A stretch of 64,000 nt of DNA from Lunularia cruciata. Lineage: Eukaryota > Streptophyta > Marchantiopsida > Lunulariales > Lunulariaceae. Under the pieces are notes generated by a model. It had not been told where the DNA came from. It ran no database searches and saw nothing but the letters and a program-made list of their open reading frames with translations. Of this stretch, positions 1 through 11,715 are shown in pieces. Position numbers and translations under genes: made by a program. The stretch is taken from positions 67,956,944-68,020,943 of the forward strand of contig OX419755.1 of NCBI GenBank assembly GCA_948567375.1, read 5' to 3'. How positions within the stretch are numbered: the first letter of the stretch is position 1; every line of letters begins with the position of its first letter.

Positions 1-99
1 AATGTTCCGATCCAACTCATGCCCACATATTTTATTTTTATCATTCATTGACTACTTACTAGCAATATTTTACATAGCGTTACCTATTTCTCACCGTCT

Positions 100-320
100 T
101 TTGCATAGAGTTCTCAATTTCAAGGTGGTTTACTAGTCTATTAGCCATATGTTATTCTCAATTTGTTTCAATTATGCCTCTGCTTCAAGTTACATTTGAT
201 GCATTCTACTTTATTGGTTTCTCACTATTCTAGCATTGTGAATCTTGTACATCTTGTTTACCAATCATTTGCACTTCATGAGCTTTGGACTTCTGTTCTC
301 ATACATCATATATATATACT
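100..320 (+). repeat. Dispersed repeat fragment (same family as the 16-17.6 kb island)
   Basis: This stretch resembles the repeats at 16.1-16.5 kb. It shares a T-rich lead-in, then a segment reading approximately CATTTGCACTTCATGAG, then a decayed GGA...CTTCTGTTCTCAT core. No coding potential is credible. The surrounding sequence from 1 to about 470 shows no gene. Confidence 0.45.
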
Positions 321-839
321 CAAGCAAGCCCTAAGAGGTTACTTTGCACAACACTAGGGCTTGCTTTGCACAAACCTAATTAGAATTATGTCCCCACTTT
401 ACTCTAATTAAATATCTAGCAGAACAAGAGAGGAAACTAACAAAATATTAAAAACTAAAGAAATCATTAAATTAGAGATTAACTAAACTAACAAACTTAT
501 ATATAAATATTGTGAAGTAAACACATCTGAAAAAAACTGAATAAATCAAAAGCAAATTGTAAATTGAACTAATACAGAATGTACAATCAAGTAATAACCT
601 AATTGCAAGGTAAACGTAAAGCAAAGGAAGTAGTAAACTACTTGTAAATGAAGACTGATGAGCCAGATATTGACTTATCAACATTTTTCGAACGAACTTT
701 AGGTAGTGAAACAAGAAGTCAGGAAACAGGTACGAACCCTGAAGCGGACCACATTCGGAGTTTTGGTTGAGAAAAATTGGAGTGGGTCGCCGTGTGAGAG
801 AGGAGAGTAAGGTGTTATGGCTAAGACTGGTCGAAACAC

Positions 840-1590
840 TCATGGGTGTTTTGGGTATGAAAAAGGAGAGTGGAAATCATTCAAAGAACGGGAGAAGTAG
901 AGCACAACTTTAGAAAACTGGATATAGAGAAATGAGGACAGAAGCCGTTCGAGGAACGAGAGATCCAGAGAGATCCAGAACTCATTGAATGCAAATGAAA
1001 TGCATGATATGGAATGTATACAAACTATGTGCTAATCGAAACTAGTATAAACCCGAGAAAGGAGATGAAATGGAAACTATGTAAACATAAGTAAATGCAA
1101 CCTAGAAACATTTAAAGAGCAACACCTATATACAAGTAGCATGCATCGAATAAACGGTAACAGATACACATCACATGTAGAGAAATAAACCCAACGGGGA
1201 ATGGACACCTTAGAGCCAGACAAGAAAGATTAAGTTAATTAAAAGTCGGGAATCATAAAGAAGCCTTTAAATCGAAAGTCGTGGTAGATCTTAGAGTCAG
1301 GCATAGAACATGGAAGTAGAGAGAAGCCTTAAAGGACTGGATATGGATATATGAAGAGAGAAGCCGCTTGAGGAACTGGATAGAGTGCATCGCAACATGT
1401 GCTATGAACACATGAGTCCTAAAACATTGAGGCAAGCAGTAGGTGGTCATAGTAAGCCTCCTTGGAAGCGCGTACAATTTCATCAATGCCAAATGTAGTG
1501 CCAAAGTAGCTGAGTGAATATCAATAACCCTCAAACCGAGATTCTGATCGAAAGCCCAAGAGTGCCAAGGCAAACTCAGTTGCTTCCAAA
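840..1590 (-). repeat. Dispersed repeat block, minus orientation
   Basis: Read on the minus strand this block contains the hairpin module (GGATC..CCGTTC.TCGAACGGC) at about 880, 940 and 1350. At 1385-1590 it carries the same roughly 200-bp segment that recurs at 7530-7765, 14690-14880, 15545-15770 and 22125-22335, recognisable by ATGAGTCC, a TAGTAAGCCTCC-like box and an AAGTAGCTG box. Short frames here have no recognisable product. It is probably part of a non-autonomous or LTR-derived element whose ends I could not define. Confidence 0.6.
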
Positions 1591-1807
1591 AGTGCTGCTC
1601 AAAGTAATAACAATGCAGAGTTTAGGAAAAGTTGGAACTGCCAAAGCTTAAGTTCCACCTAAAGAACATGAATAGGCATAAGCAGAAGAAATTGGACGGC
1701 AATGCAAAATTGTGAGTAGTAGAACGAAAAGGACTGTACATACCTTTTTAAAACCTGAAGGAAAACATAGGTTAGTCCAGAATGCAAGCAAAATGGTGGA
1801 CTAACCC

Positions 1808-1953
1808 AAGGATGCATTCCAAAGTACATGATAGTAAAACTACTAAGGAGAGGGATCATCGAGAAACAAGAAAGATCAATAAGGATGCATTCCAAAGTAC
1901 ATGATAGTAAAACTACTAAGGAGAGGGATCATCGAGAAACAAGAAAGATCAAT
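1808..1953. repeat. Perfect 73-bp tandem duplication
   Basis: Positions 1808-1880 and 1881-1953 are identical 73-bp units beginning AAGGATGCATTCC. Identity implies a recent slippage or unequal-exchange event in otherwise decayed sequence. Confidence 0.9.
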
Positions 1954-1974
1954 GCAGAATAAGGAGCGATAAAT

Positions 1975-2195
1975 ATGAGAGAGAGGGAGGTAATTTATGT
2001 ACAGGTTGATGTGAGGAAAATGGACCCAAAGACAGGTGTAAAGGGCAAGTTAATGAAGGACGGCAAAGTGTGAGCACAAGAAATGAGGTCCTTAAATTAA
2101 GGGCAATGGAGTACAAAAAACAAGGACCACCAATTAATGAGAACCGTAATGGCAACAGCTGACTGCAAAGTATAATACAGGGTATCCAAGACATA
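1975..2195 (+). repeat. Left arm of an inverted repeat flanking the copia element
   Basis: From a GAGAGAGGGAGGTAATTTATG box to the AGTATAATACAGGGTAT box, this stretch matches the reverse complement of 7145-7385 with scattered substitutions and small indels. The copia element sits between the two arms. Confidence 0.7.
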
Positions 2196-2299
2196 CTAAG
2201 GAATTATTGGTGTGCTCTGGCAGAAGCTCCCTACCTAGTTGAGAGAAAAAGTTATCTCTGATCTCTATAGACGTAAAGACCAAATTAGGCAAATTCATC

Positions 2300-2560
2300 T
2301 ATAAGAACCAGAAGGGACTATCTAAGATGCTAGTTTAGTTAATCTCTAGTTTAGGGATTTCTTTTGCTTTTAAGGTTTTGTTAGAATCCTCTAGAAACCC
2401 TACTAAATATCTTCTACTTTGGGTAAAGAAGTGTGCAGGCTTAATAAGGGGTTAAGCAAAGCAACCCCCTAGGGTTTGCTTAAGTGTTTATAAAAGTGCT
2501 TTTTGCTCTTGTTTCGGTTAGTTCTTTAACAAGGGTGATTCACAACATCTCTTCTTTGCA
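2300..2560 (+). repeat. Candidate copia 5' LTR (edges undefined)
   Basis: The segment around 2333-2430 (TTAATCTCTAG, then TCCTCTAGAAACCC, then TAAATATCTTCTACTTT) aligns with 6947-7045 beyond the end of pol. This is the expected arrangement for terminal repeats. I could not fix exact ends, primer binding site or target-site duplication. Confidence 0.45.
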
Positions 2561-2681
2561 TTTCGTGAAATCTTGAGCTGCCTACCACCATCTCAATATT
2601 GGAGGCTACTAGTGCTCCGTGAGAGAACCTATTTGATGCTTGTGAGCTGTGATATAAAGGGAGAAGTCTAGTATTGTAGTA

Positions 2682-5600
2682 GTGATGTTTGATACATCAG
2701 AGATAAGAGGGAGTGATAGACCTTCCACTTCAAAGAGTAGGAAGCATGGTTCTCATCAAGTTATGGGCCCACAATCACCATTGGGGTTGATAGGAGAACT
2801 TAGAGAGCTAGAGAAACTAGGAAACACTAATAACAAAGCTTGGGCTTTGGATGTGAAGTGTATCCTAGACAGTTATGACTGTTTCGACTTGGCATTAAAA
2901 GCTCATGATGTAAATGAGCTTGAGTCCAACAAGGAGGACAGAATCAAGCATTCTACTTCTAGAGGTTTTTGCTAAGGGCTATGCAAGAGCCAGTCAGAGA
3001 CCTAGTAGACACTTATGCTTGGAGTTGTGAGATCTGGCTCAAACTCAAGAATTTTTACTCTGTTGAGAGGGTGGAAAGTTCCAGTAGGATCTGGGATGGG
3101 ATGTGGAACACTAAACTTGCAGATTGTGAAGACTTAACTTTTCACTTGTCAAAGTTACAGAAGGTCTTCAAGAGTGTCAAGGAGGATAGGTGTCCCCTTA
3201 CAAAGAAATATGAGATCAACCATCTGTTGAAGACTCTCCTTCCAAGCTACTAGCCTATCAAAGTAGCTCTAAAAGTTCTACCTGTTGAAGTTGTCACATG
3301 AGATTATGTGATAAACAGATTGCTGGTATTTAGCAGAGATAGCAAGGACCTAGAGATGAAGTTTAATGATTTGGGAGATTCTGCTCTATTCAGTGCTTCT
3401 TCTCTGTCAAGGAGAGTGCCAGATAGAAGACGGAGCAAACCAAAGCAATCCAGAGTTAGTAAATCTGGTAAAGGTGTTAGTAGTGTTGCTAACATGATCT
3501 ATTATTTCTATCATGAGAAAGGTCATGTTGCACCTATATGTCCCAAGAGAGGAGAAAGGAGAGAAAGAGAGCTGAAGAAGGTAGGCAAGGGACCTCAACC
3601 AGTAAGAGGTCAAAATTTGTGAGTTCAGCTTACAACACAAAGGAATGCAATGAGATAAAAAGCGATGAGGAGGGGTACTCAGCAGAAGAGCTAGATTGTG
3701 GAATGTTGGTAGAATTGTAGTTGTCCACAAACAGTTTTGGATGGTTCTTGGATTCTAGAGCCACCTCGCATATTAATCACAAGAAGGAGTTGTTCTCAAC
3801 TCTTCAACCTTTGAAGATTCCCAAGAGTCTTCATTGTGGACCTAGGACTCTGAATCCAATGTTAGGAATTGGCAAAGTTCCTATTACCTTCATGGGAAGA
3901 TCTAACCCAAGTTCTTGTAAGAGCTATTTGGAAGATGTGCTCTATGTTCCAGATTACACCAAGAACTTGATATCAGTACATCACCTCATGGAGCATGGAG
4001 TGGATGTTCTGTTTGAGCGCAACAGAAATCTATGCTCTTTGAAGAAAGGAGAGTTGGTCCTTGGATATGGCACTTCTAAAGGGAAGCTGATTGTTCTGAT
4101 TCTACATTGGTAGCAGAAAAAAGAAATGATATCCATCTGTGGCATTTGAGGTTCTTGTCAGTGCAAAACCTATATGCTTTAGAGAAGGTAGTGGATGGGT
4201 TGAAACTGGATCCCAAAGGAAAACTTGAGTTTTGCATTGGGAGTGCAGAAGGTTAGGCACACAAGGCTACTATCCACAAGAAATCTTCATCTAGAGCTTT
4301 TGGTCTTCTAGATGTCATACATTCTGATATATTGGGATACATGATTGAGAAGTCATTGAATAGAGCAGCCTATTATATTTCCTTTGTGGATGATTACAAT
4401 AAAAAGAGCTTTATCTATCTCATGAAAAGCAAGGATGAAGTGCTGCAAAAATTCCAAAAGTTTGTAGCCATGGCTGAGTTGCAAAATGGGAGGAAAGTCA
4501 AGCGATTGAGAATAGATGGAGGCAGAGAGTAAAGGAATGAGGAATTCCTCTCTTTTTTGTTAGAGAAAGGAATTCTCCTTGAATGTATTGCCAGAGACAG
4601 TCTTGTACAAAATGGAGTTGCAGAAAGGTTGAATAGGACACTGGTGGACAAAGCATTGGCCATGCTCCAACATGCCAAGTTGAAGAGAAAGTTTTGGGGT
4701 GTCGTAATTAGCCCTACAAATTACCTTAGAAATATCAGTGGTACCATAGCATTGCAAGGAAGAACTCCTGAAGAATGTTGGAGTGGTAAGAAACCTAATC
4801 TTTCAGCTTTGAAAGTTTTTGGATGTCATGCCTATGTTCATATTCCTAAGGAGCAAAGGAGGAAGTTCACAAAGAAGGCTGAGAGAATGCTCTTTGTAGG
4901 ATATGAAGAGGGACTGAAAGGATATCTTTTGTACAATCCTAAGTCTGGACAGATCATCAGAAGTAGAGATGTACTCTTTGATGAATTGAGGACTTGGAGT
5001 GAGAGCAGTGATGAGTTGCAAAAGCAAGCTGATTAGTTTGATCAACCTATCTTCCCAAGTTGCAGAGTCAGTTTTTTAGATCAATCATCAGAAGAGCAAT
5101 CTCTATTTGAAGCTGATGGTTCACCAAAGGAGAGTTTGAAGGTGTACCAAAGAAGGCCTATACAGACGGTGGTTTTTGATCCTGATACTACAAAAGATGA
5201 CTCCTAAAAGCAGACTATAGATGCATAATCTCTGAGTGTGATTCCAGAGATGTCAAGAGATGACATGAAACTTCTAGGCACAGAGCCAAGAAGATCACAA
5301 AGAGATAGAAAACCTTTTGACAGACTTGGCTTTCTATCAAAAGAGATGTTAGATGAATCTTACATTTGTCATGAAGATTGTGATCCATAAACTCTATAGG
5401 AAGCAATGCTCAGACCAGATTTGAGTTAGTGGGAGTTGGCTATAGCATAAGAGAAGAAGTCTCTTTAGACTAGTGGTACAAGGGTACTAGCTGACTTACC
5501 ACCAGGTAGGAAAGCAATTGGCTATAAATGGGTTTTCAAGGTCAACCGTGGAGTTGAGAATGAGGTCTTGAAGTACAAGGTAAGACTTGTTTCAAAGGGC

Positions 5601-6935
5601 TTCAATCAGAAAGCATCAATAGATTATTCAGAAAATTTTGCACCAATTGTCAGGTATGGATCTATTCGCATGCTTCTAGCTCTTGCAACAGAGAGAGATT
5701 GGGAAGTGGAGCAGTTAGATCTAAAAATAGCCTTTCACAATAAAGATTTCACAATAAAGATTTGAGAGAGACTATCTACATGGATGTTCCAGATGGATAT
5801 ACTGAAGGTAAAGGAAAACTATATTTGCTTAAGAAGGCTTTATATGGTCTTAAGCAAGGTCCTAGAGCCTAGTATGAGAAACTAGACTCATACTTGAGAG
5901 AGCAAGATTTCAACCAAGCAGATTCTGACATGAGTGTGTATACTAGAGATGATGTATACATAGTTGTATATGTAGATGATCTACTACTGTTGGGGAACAG
6001 AGAATCTATTAAAAGAAGTGATAGATTTCTTGTGCTCTGTTTTTGAGATGACTATCCTTGGTCCTATAAAGCCCGTTTTGGGAATCAAAGTGAGTAGAGA
6101 CAGAGAAGCAAGATGGACCCGGATTAGTCAAACACAGTATGTGAGATCCATACTAGCTAAGTATCAGATAACAGAGGCGAATCTTGTCTCTACACCTCTA
6201 AGGTGGAAGCACAACAGAATCATAGATGGGGAGGTGAATCTCTATGACCAAGTGTTGTATCAGAGTGCTCTTGGTTCTCTAATGTTTATCATGGTATGTA
6301 CAAGACCAGTTATATGCTATGCAGTGGGAGCGCTAGCTAGATATACTAGCAACCCTACACAAGTACATTGGAAAGGTATGAATAGAGTATTGAGATACTT
6401 AAAGGGTACTCAAGATGCATTCTTGGAGTACAGAAAGCAAGGGAACATATTTGCTTCTAAACTTGAAGCATATATAGATGCTAGTTGGGAAGATGACACA
6501 AATAACAGCAGATCAACTAGTGGATATGTAATAATGCTTAGTGGTGGAGCAATCAGTTGGTGTAATAAACAGTAAACATCTGTTGCATTGTCTACTATTG
6601 AGGCAAAATTTATGGTTGCCTCAAATGCTACTCAAGAAGTCATCTGGAACAAGAGACTTCTTAAGGAGCTAGGTTTTGAGCAGGAAAGTCCTACTACATT
6701 GTACTGTGACAATACATCAAGTATAGCACTCAACAAAAATCATGTACATACCCAAGGACTAAGCACATTGAGATTTGCAAGAAGATTTGCAGAGGAGAAA
6801 GAAAAAGAGAATGTTGTGAAATTAGTTTACTATCCTACACAAGAAATGACAACAGATGTGTTTACAAAAGTATTACTTAAAAATAAACACATAAAATATA
6901 TAGTAAAAATAGAAATAATCATAAACTTTCATTAA
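2682..6935 (+). pseudogene. Decayed Ty1/copia gag-pol
   Basis: The order is typical of copia: gag (2682-3700), protease (about 3721-4110), integrase (4130-5030), reverse transcriptase (5510-6000), RNase H (6400-6830). Visible motifs are an integrase HxxH region near 4138, D at HSD (4320) and at RIDGG, E at NGVAERLNRT, the RT YVDD motif at about 5968-5980, and the RNase H region STSGYVIML. The element cannot be functional. The gag zinc knuckle near 3505-3540 reads Y-x2-Y-x4-H-x4-C, so two cysteines have become tyrosine. The protease active site is DSRA instead of DSGA. A 14-bp tandem duplication (5736-5749/5750-5763) shifts the RT frame. Stops interrupt gag, protease, integrase, RT and RNase H. 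Confidence 0.93.
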
Positions 6936-7130
6936 ATGAAAATGTTAATTTAATTAATCTCTAAATTGTTTAAAGATTTTTTATTTTTAAAATTTTATAA
7001 AAACCTTCTAGAAACCTGTTAAATATTTTTTATTTAAAATAAAAAAATACAATCCTAATTTAAATTAATATAATTCTCATCAGAAGATAATCAAAATATA
7101 CAACATCATAAAATACAAAAATAAACCCTA
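6936..7130 (+). repeat. Candidate copia 3' LTR remnant, strongly AT-shifted
   Basis: Aligns to 2333-2430, but most C positions of the 5' copy are T here and many G are A. The shift to AT-rich sequence begins at the last codons of RNase H (about 6870). The right end dissolves into unrelated AT-rich sequence. Confidence 0.45.
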
Positions 7131-7144
7131 TGATGCAACCTGGG

Positions 7145-7385
7145 TAAATACCCTATATTATACTTCCCTGTCAGCCATTAATGTTCTCAATAATTGGTGG
7201 TCCTCGTTTCTTGTGTTCTATTGCCCTTAATTTGAGGACCTCGTCCCTTGTGCTCCCACTTTGCCCCACTTCGTCGCCCAACTTTGCCGTCCTTCGTTAA
7301 CTTGCCCTTCACATTTGTCCTTCAGCCCTTCTTCCTCACATCACCCGGTACATAAATTACCTCTCCCTCTCTCTCTCTCTATTTG
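7145..7385 (-). repeat. Right arm of the inverted repeat flanking the copia element
   Basis: Reverse complement of the 1975-2195 arm. It ends in a short CT dinucleotide run at about 7360-7380. Confidence 0.7.
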
Positions 7386-7389
7386 CTGT

Positions 7390-7790
7390 GACATTGAGAA
7401 ATGAGGACAGAAGCCTTTCAAAGAACGGGGAAACCAAAACTCATTGAATTCAAATCAGATGCATGATATGTAATGTAACTGAAAATTATGCAAGATTGTG
7501 ATACAAAAAATGAGCAAAATATTGCTGCGATATTGTATATCACAGAATGCGCTATGATCGCATGAGTCCTGCAACACTAAACAACTAAACAACTGACGGA
7601 AGCAGAAAGGCGGTCAAAGTAAGCCTCCACGAAAGCATGTCCGACTTCATCGGTGCCTAATGCAGTGCTTAAAGTAGCTGGGCGAATCCCAGTAGCCCTC
7701 GTAACGAATTTCTGTTCAAAAGCTGATGAGTGCTTCGCGTAGAGGATACTTTGTTTAACTCGCAGTATCTGAACATGCATCATCAGTGGT
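7390..7790 (-). repeat. Dispersed repeat copy, minus orientation
   Basis: Carries a degraded hairpin module at about 7405-7440 and a copy of the 200-bp segment at 7530-7765, in the same orientation as the 840-1590 block. From 7790 to 8229 I see no gene; this is presumably the DPH5 3' UTR and spacer. Confidence 0.6.
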
Positions 7791-8229
7791 TCCGAACTTC
7801 TGATTCGAAGCTTTTAGGCAAGCATAGCACAATCTCATGACTTCTGTTTGTTGCAACCATAAAATTTCAAGGGAGTCGTGGGTAAGTAGAAATGAGGAGT
7901 ACATCAACCTCGACCAGAGATAAGTATTTCATGGTTGGAGAATGGTTTCGAACTTCTGAGACTGCAAAGGTTGCGTGCAACAACTGCCTAAATGCACATT
8001 CAGACAATCGATACGTTCCTAATCGTTAGTTATACCAAGAGGCTCACCAACTGCTCGCATGAAAATAATCGTAAAGTGACGAGTTGACAAAGTTAGCAGA
8101 CAAAATGAACTGAAAATGGCTCGAGATACCACTTAAACCCGTTTGCTAATCATCACGGACGGCTAAATAAATAATACAGCTCAATTGTGCGACTGCATTA
8201 CACGAGTACCTATCGTGACAAGATATACT

Positions 8230-10608
8230 CTAATGCTGTTTGAAGAAGTTCAGCATTTCCTCTTCCATGACGTGAGTTGCGCCCATAATGATTAGGGAAT
8301 GTAGAGGGGCTCCAAAATCTACAGTCAGCAACGACTTCAATGGGCCGGCCACGATGAGTTGCGTTGGTTGGCCGAGTCTTGCGAGGCCAACAGCCATTGT
8401 TTCCTCGGTGTACACTGCAAAGCATTTTCTGGACTGATTCAAAACGGCAAACTTATACACCTAATACTCCAAGCACACAGAAGTCTGACATTCCGGTTCC
8501 AGCTTGCCCACTTGACAAAGGATTGTACGACCACAAAATGGAAGGCACGATTGAAGAAAATAACAACCGGCGCAAGTTGCAAGTATCACCAACTACTACG
8601 GAATGGAGATTCTCATTTTGTGGACGTTTAAAGAGAAAGGGCAAGTTAGAATAACCACAAAATAATGCATCAACCAGCGAGAAAATTTAAAGTCGGTGGT
8701 CAAACGGACTCTTAACTTTGACCGCCATCTAACCAAATGCTCGCATACCGTAAACAATCGGGATACTATATAATAACTCACCGTTCCCTTGACGATTTTC
8801 TTCGATCTCTAGGAGTTGCTCCACAGCTGTATTCACTGACATGTAGCGAGGGGGTTCATACTCCTTCCTACCTCTGTGAACACGTTGAACATGGTCACAG
8901 TCAGGGCGAGACTGTAGAACTGATACGGGAAACTACTTTTGACCTTATATCGGGACCCTGTGTAGACTACTGCCACTGGATATCACACCCTAGGTCCCTG
9001 AATGCACTTTTGATGACAGATGAACGTTTGCTTTACAGCGTAGCGTCACACAGAATTCTTGTATGTACAGACAGATAGATTAGGTTCCACCCCTGATACT
9101 AGGAGTTGATTAGTTAGACTCGATGTTCTTGCACTACACTGGCACTTAGATCATACAATGACAGGAACTTACAATGAGAGCATTGTACTGTGTTGAGCAG
9201 ATTCCAAAATATCTTCTACCACACTTTAATATCTCACCTACACAAAGCTTCGATCGATGGCTCCTTCACTCGTATGTCTGAGAAAGAAACACGGCCACAA
9301 TTAGTTTATTTTCACTTGTAGGATCAGGATGTGCGCACAGACTGCTTGACCAGATAGTGACTCGAAAACAAGTTCTACTTGAACGTGTGGTGCAAAACAT
9401 CCAGCCATAGAATCAAAGGTTCACAAAGTTTATCAAACCTTGCATGGAAGAATAGGACACAACATGGAAAGAAAGTTCGCGGGTGGAGAGGAAAATTACC
9501 AAGAAGGCACAGGGTATGTAAACCAATGGAGCGGTTAGCCTTGATCTTCTCATAAAAGCTATCAGGCCTCCATGTCTCTGTGAAAAACGGAATCGAAATT
9601 GCCTCACCAAACCGATAGAGTTGTAAGCCACAAGCGCCCACTGCATTCATCACAGAAGCATTATGGATTACTTCAACCTTCACTCCCATGGTTTTAGCTC
9701 GAACCACCAGATCTGAGTGTGTTGTTGCTCTGTGCACGGAAAGAATAAAGAGGTGAGCTTGCAAGCAAAGACACATTCTGAGTAAGAGGAAATAGACATG
9801 ACTGTGAATCTTTCAACTGACAGGATAATCCACCTTGATAAAGACCTAAAGAATGTAGGCACATCCTCTTGCAAGTATGATAGTAAAAATGGTCCGGTCA
9901 AGGCCTAAACATAACGAATGCCTATATGCAGAAGCAAGATATGCGGCAACTGCTTGTTGTCAAAAATGGAGTTCAGAGCTTGAAAAGATGATGCACAAGC
10001 AAACGATCTTGCCCAAAATTGCACGTGCGAAGACGTCCAATACTGCAAGAAATCTCACCCGAAAGGATCCCCAACAACAAGGAAAGCAACGTCACTGGTT
10101 TGTGCTTCGTCTAATATACGCTCGGCCATTTGCTCCACCATCTCTCTGTCAGCCACTATGACTGGTCGGCCATAGAGCTTTTCCTGCGAAGCACGACAAA
10201 ATGATTGGCAACAACACGACGAGCAATGGCACCCATAACCAGTTGCAGAAATTTCTAACCTTAACAATACGGATGGTTGAAATGAAGAGGTACGTAGAAG
10301 CCGAATTCGACCATTCCCTGAGATCAAGAAAATTTTCTATTACTCCGCGGGGACTGAGAAAGTGGTAGCAAGTGTGATGCTCAGCATAGAAGAGGGGGAG
10401 CTGAAAGCAAAAAAAATCATTTTTCTCCAGGTGATAAATTAGCTGCTGAACTACTTACAAGAGTGGTAGTAGCAGCAGAATCCAGGCCTAATGCCAAAAG
10501 TGAAGTGTACGCCTCCAGATAAACCTTGTCACATTTCTGCACAGCATCCAAACCTCTCAACGTAATGTCTCGCTCGTCACCTAAGCCTAAACCCACGATA
10601 TACAGCAT
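8230..10608 (-). CDS. DPH5: Diphthine synthase (diphthamide biosynthesis methyltransferase), six exons
   Basis: This is an S-adenosylmethionine-dependent methyltransferase of the second step of diphthamide synthesis on the histidine of elongation factor 2, expected in the cytosol. Exons in transcript order are 10459-10608, 10059-10183, 9500-9729, 9238-9277, 8782-8873 and 8230-8414. All have GT/AG borders, phases agree, and the sum is 822 nt, giving 273 residues, the usual family length. Hallmarks are the N-terminal [16 protein letters not shown], then [23 protein letters not shown] across the exon 2/3 junction, [34 protein letters not shown], and the C-terminal [12 protein letters not shown] followed by THVMEEEML. 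The ATG at 10608 matches the conserved family start. It is divergent from the channel gene. The reading frame looks intact. Confidence 0.95.
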
Positions 10609-11715
10609 CGCGTCTCTTCTCCCCCCACTCTCTCCGTATTAATCAAAACCCCACGCTGTGCAAAGAATCACTGAATCACTGAATCAAAAATCCCTCAGCT
10701 CGTTATTTCGCTCGCCGCTCTGGTGATAGTGGGAGCGCTCACCCCTCCGTAGTTACAGCGACCGTAGCCCAAAGTTTCCCGCAACCCCGGGCACAATAGC
10801 TGGCTGCTAATTTAGTAGGCCCTTGTGCGTCCATTCCAGTTACTATATCATCTTCAACCTCTAAATCATCACCACGTGCTATAATGACCCTCCCATCGTT
10901 CTATCAATCATTGCAAGTGATACACGTTTCCTCTTGTTTCAGTTAGTTCTGCTATAATGGCAGTTATAGCAGAACTAGATGTAGACGCGTCAGACGCGTC
11001 AGCGAGATGTAGAGACGGTCGTGGTGACTAACCGCCTGTGGACTTCACCGGGATGTGGACTTCACCTCTCGTTCGTTGTCGTTTCTACTGAGTTCGCCAT
11101 GTCGTAACTAACTGTCCAACGATGTACTGTTCGCAGGATCGGAAGAATTCCACTTGTAAGAAAGAAGAGACTGTCAACTTCGAAGGGAAAGAGTGAGGCA
11201 AGTTACATGTAGCAGCGCTTTGTCGATCCAGCGCTGATCACCGCTGACTGTCCGCATCCCTCAATTTATGATAGCCGATGTGGTGACAGGATTATTACTG
11301 TTGAGCCAACTCCCGCGCGAATCCGGTTTCCTGAGGTTTCGATGTTAAGCGGCCTTCGTCAGGAAAAAGCGGGGGAAAGAATGGAGTTGCCATTCATGTG
11401 TCCAGCGTGTGATTTTGCAGTAATGCCTGTGGTTTTGCAAGGAAGAATGCCCTGGACCCCTTAGTTTCACTTCAGGGTTTTTAACTTGGTGCTGAGGAAC
11501 TCTCCCGAGTTCTATGAATCGACGTGTATGAGGTGCGGTGTGTGGATGTTGGAGACTCAGGGAGTCTGGTGAATGCAAAGTGGTTGGGAAGTGGAGCTTA
11601 CTATGTTCCTTGAGTCCAAGGCATGCTCTGATGGGCCATTATCGGAGTGTACGTTATAGGTCTGTGGTGGACAGCCGCCTGTTGCTGGACATTTGAGTTA
11701 AACCGGTCAGGAAAG
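10609..11715. promoter_or_regulatory. Divergent intergenic region between DPH5 and the channel gene
   Basis: About 1.1 kb separates the two start codons, so it should hold both promoters and 5' UTRs. Visible elements are a G-box core CACGTG at 10873-10878, a perfect inverted repeat with 13-bp arms AGTTCTGCTATAA at 10945-10957 and 10964-10976 (6-nt loop), and two tandem copies of GACGCGTCA at 10984-10992 and 10993-11001. The last contain ACGCGT, which fits the CGCG-box bound by CAMTA calmodulin-binding factors. I saw no convincing TATA box. Confidence 0.5.
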
